Positions 12,211 to 12,252 of a stretch of DNA of 12,252 nt are shown one piece after another (the stretch's first letter is position 1; each line of letters opens with the position of its first letter). A model generated the notes under the pieces. That model was given only the letters and a program-made list of their open reading frames with translations. It was not told where the DNA came from and did not search any database. Source of the DNA: Pseudomonadota bacterium (lineage in GTDB: Bacteria > Pseudomonadota > Alphaproteobacteria > Caulobacterales > Caulobacteraceae); contig JAEYTM010000262.1 of assembly GCA_023434015.1 (NCBI GenBank), positions 1 through 12,252 on the forward strand. The letters run 5' to 3'. Both the position numbers and the translations under genes were made by a program.

Positions 12211-12252
12211 AGAAGATCCTCACACTGCTGGCCGCCGCCCCCGCCCACGTGG
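12201..12252 (+). CDS. Possible start of a further gene overlapping the DUF883 stop (cut by window edge)
   Basis: An open frame from a TTG at 12201 reads LYLKKILTLLAAAPAHV to the edge: two lysines, then a hydrophobic run, as at the start of a membrane or exported protein. It overlaps the DUF883 stop by ten bases, compatible with coupled translation. DUF883 genes are often followed by holin-like membrane protein genes (YqjE type). Too little is visible to assign a family, and no clear ribosome binding site is seen. Confidence 0.3.
   Translation, partial: MYLKKILTLLAAAPAHV

Noticed and set aside
1..12252. Search for tRNA, rRNA, CRISPR, insertion sequences, phage genes or attachment sites
   Set aside because: Nothing matching any of these was visible; coding composition is uniform and gives no clear sign of recent transfer.

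Overview
The window is GC-rich, dense protein-coding DNA with short intergenic gaps. The gene set suggests a free-living alphaproteobacterium, probably in or near Caulobacteraceae (Caulobacter/Phenylobacterium). The reasons are an HWE-family hybrid histidine kinase, promoter sequences matching the alphaproteobacterial stress sigma factor EcfG, a TadG-like protein, a DUF883 protein and a bacterial ACE-type peptidase. The genus is inference only. No rRNA, tRNA, CRISPR array, insertion sequence or prophage gene was seen.

Layout. Bases 1-3405 carry three minus-strand genes: an OmpA/glycine-zipper lipoprotein, then a KefB/KefC-type K+/H+ antiporter, then scoA (succinyl-CoA:3-ketoacid CoA-transferase subunit A), which runs off the left edge. 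A 96-bp divergent region separates the lipoprotein from a plus-strand isopenicillin-N-synthase-like 2OG-Fe(II) oxygenase (3502-4440). That gene converges, with a 6-bp gap, on a long minus-strand block. In transcription order, from 11689 down to 4447, the block holds an HWE hybrid kinase, a short FAH-family hydrolase, a zeta-class GST isomerase, beta-carbonic anhydrase (can), an M2 (ACE-like) metallopeptidase and a TadG-like von Willebrand A protein. At the right end a plus-strand DUF883 membrane-anchor gene (11887-12210) diverges from the kinase and may overlap the start of a further gene.

How the genes relate. The hydrolase and isomerase overlap in a TGATG arrangement and form the one clear catabolic module. 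They carry out the last two steps of a ring-cleavage route, either gentisate (maleylpyruvate to fumarylpyruvate to fumarate plus pyruvate) or homogentisate. Local sequence favours gentisate. The kinase and the DUF883 gene share a 197-bp divergent region with two EcfG-type promoters pointing at DUF883, one of them a perfect match. This links DUF883 to the general stress response, which HWE kinases commonly control. A CTGC-N3-GCAG palindrome before scoA matches the motif reported for the polyhydroxybutyrate regulator PhaR, which fits a ketone-body/PHB role for scoA.

I found no clearly new multi-gene system. The most interesting signals are regulatory (EcfG promoters, an inverted repeat spanning a -10 element, the PhaR-like site). 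Next come an isomerase lacking its usual active-site serine and a bacterial ACE homologue that keeps essentially the full human active-site set.
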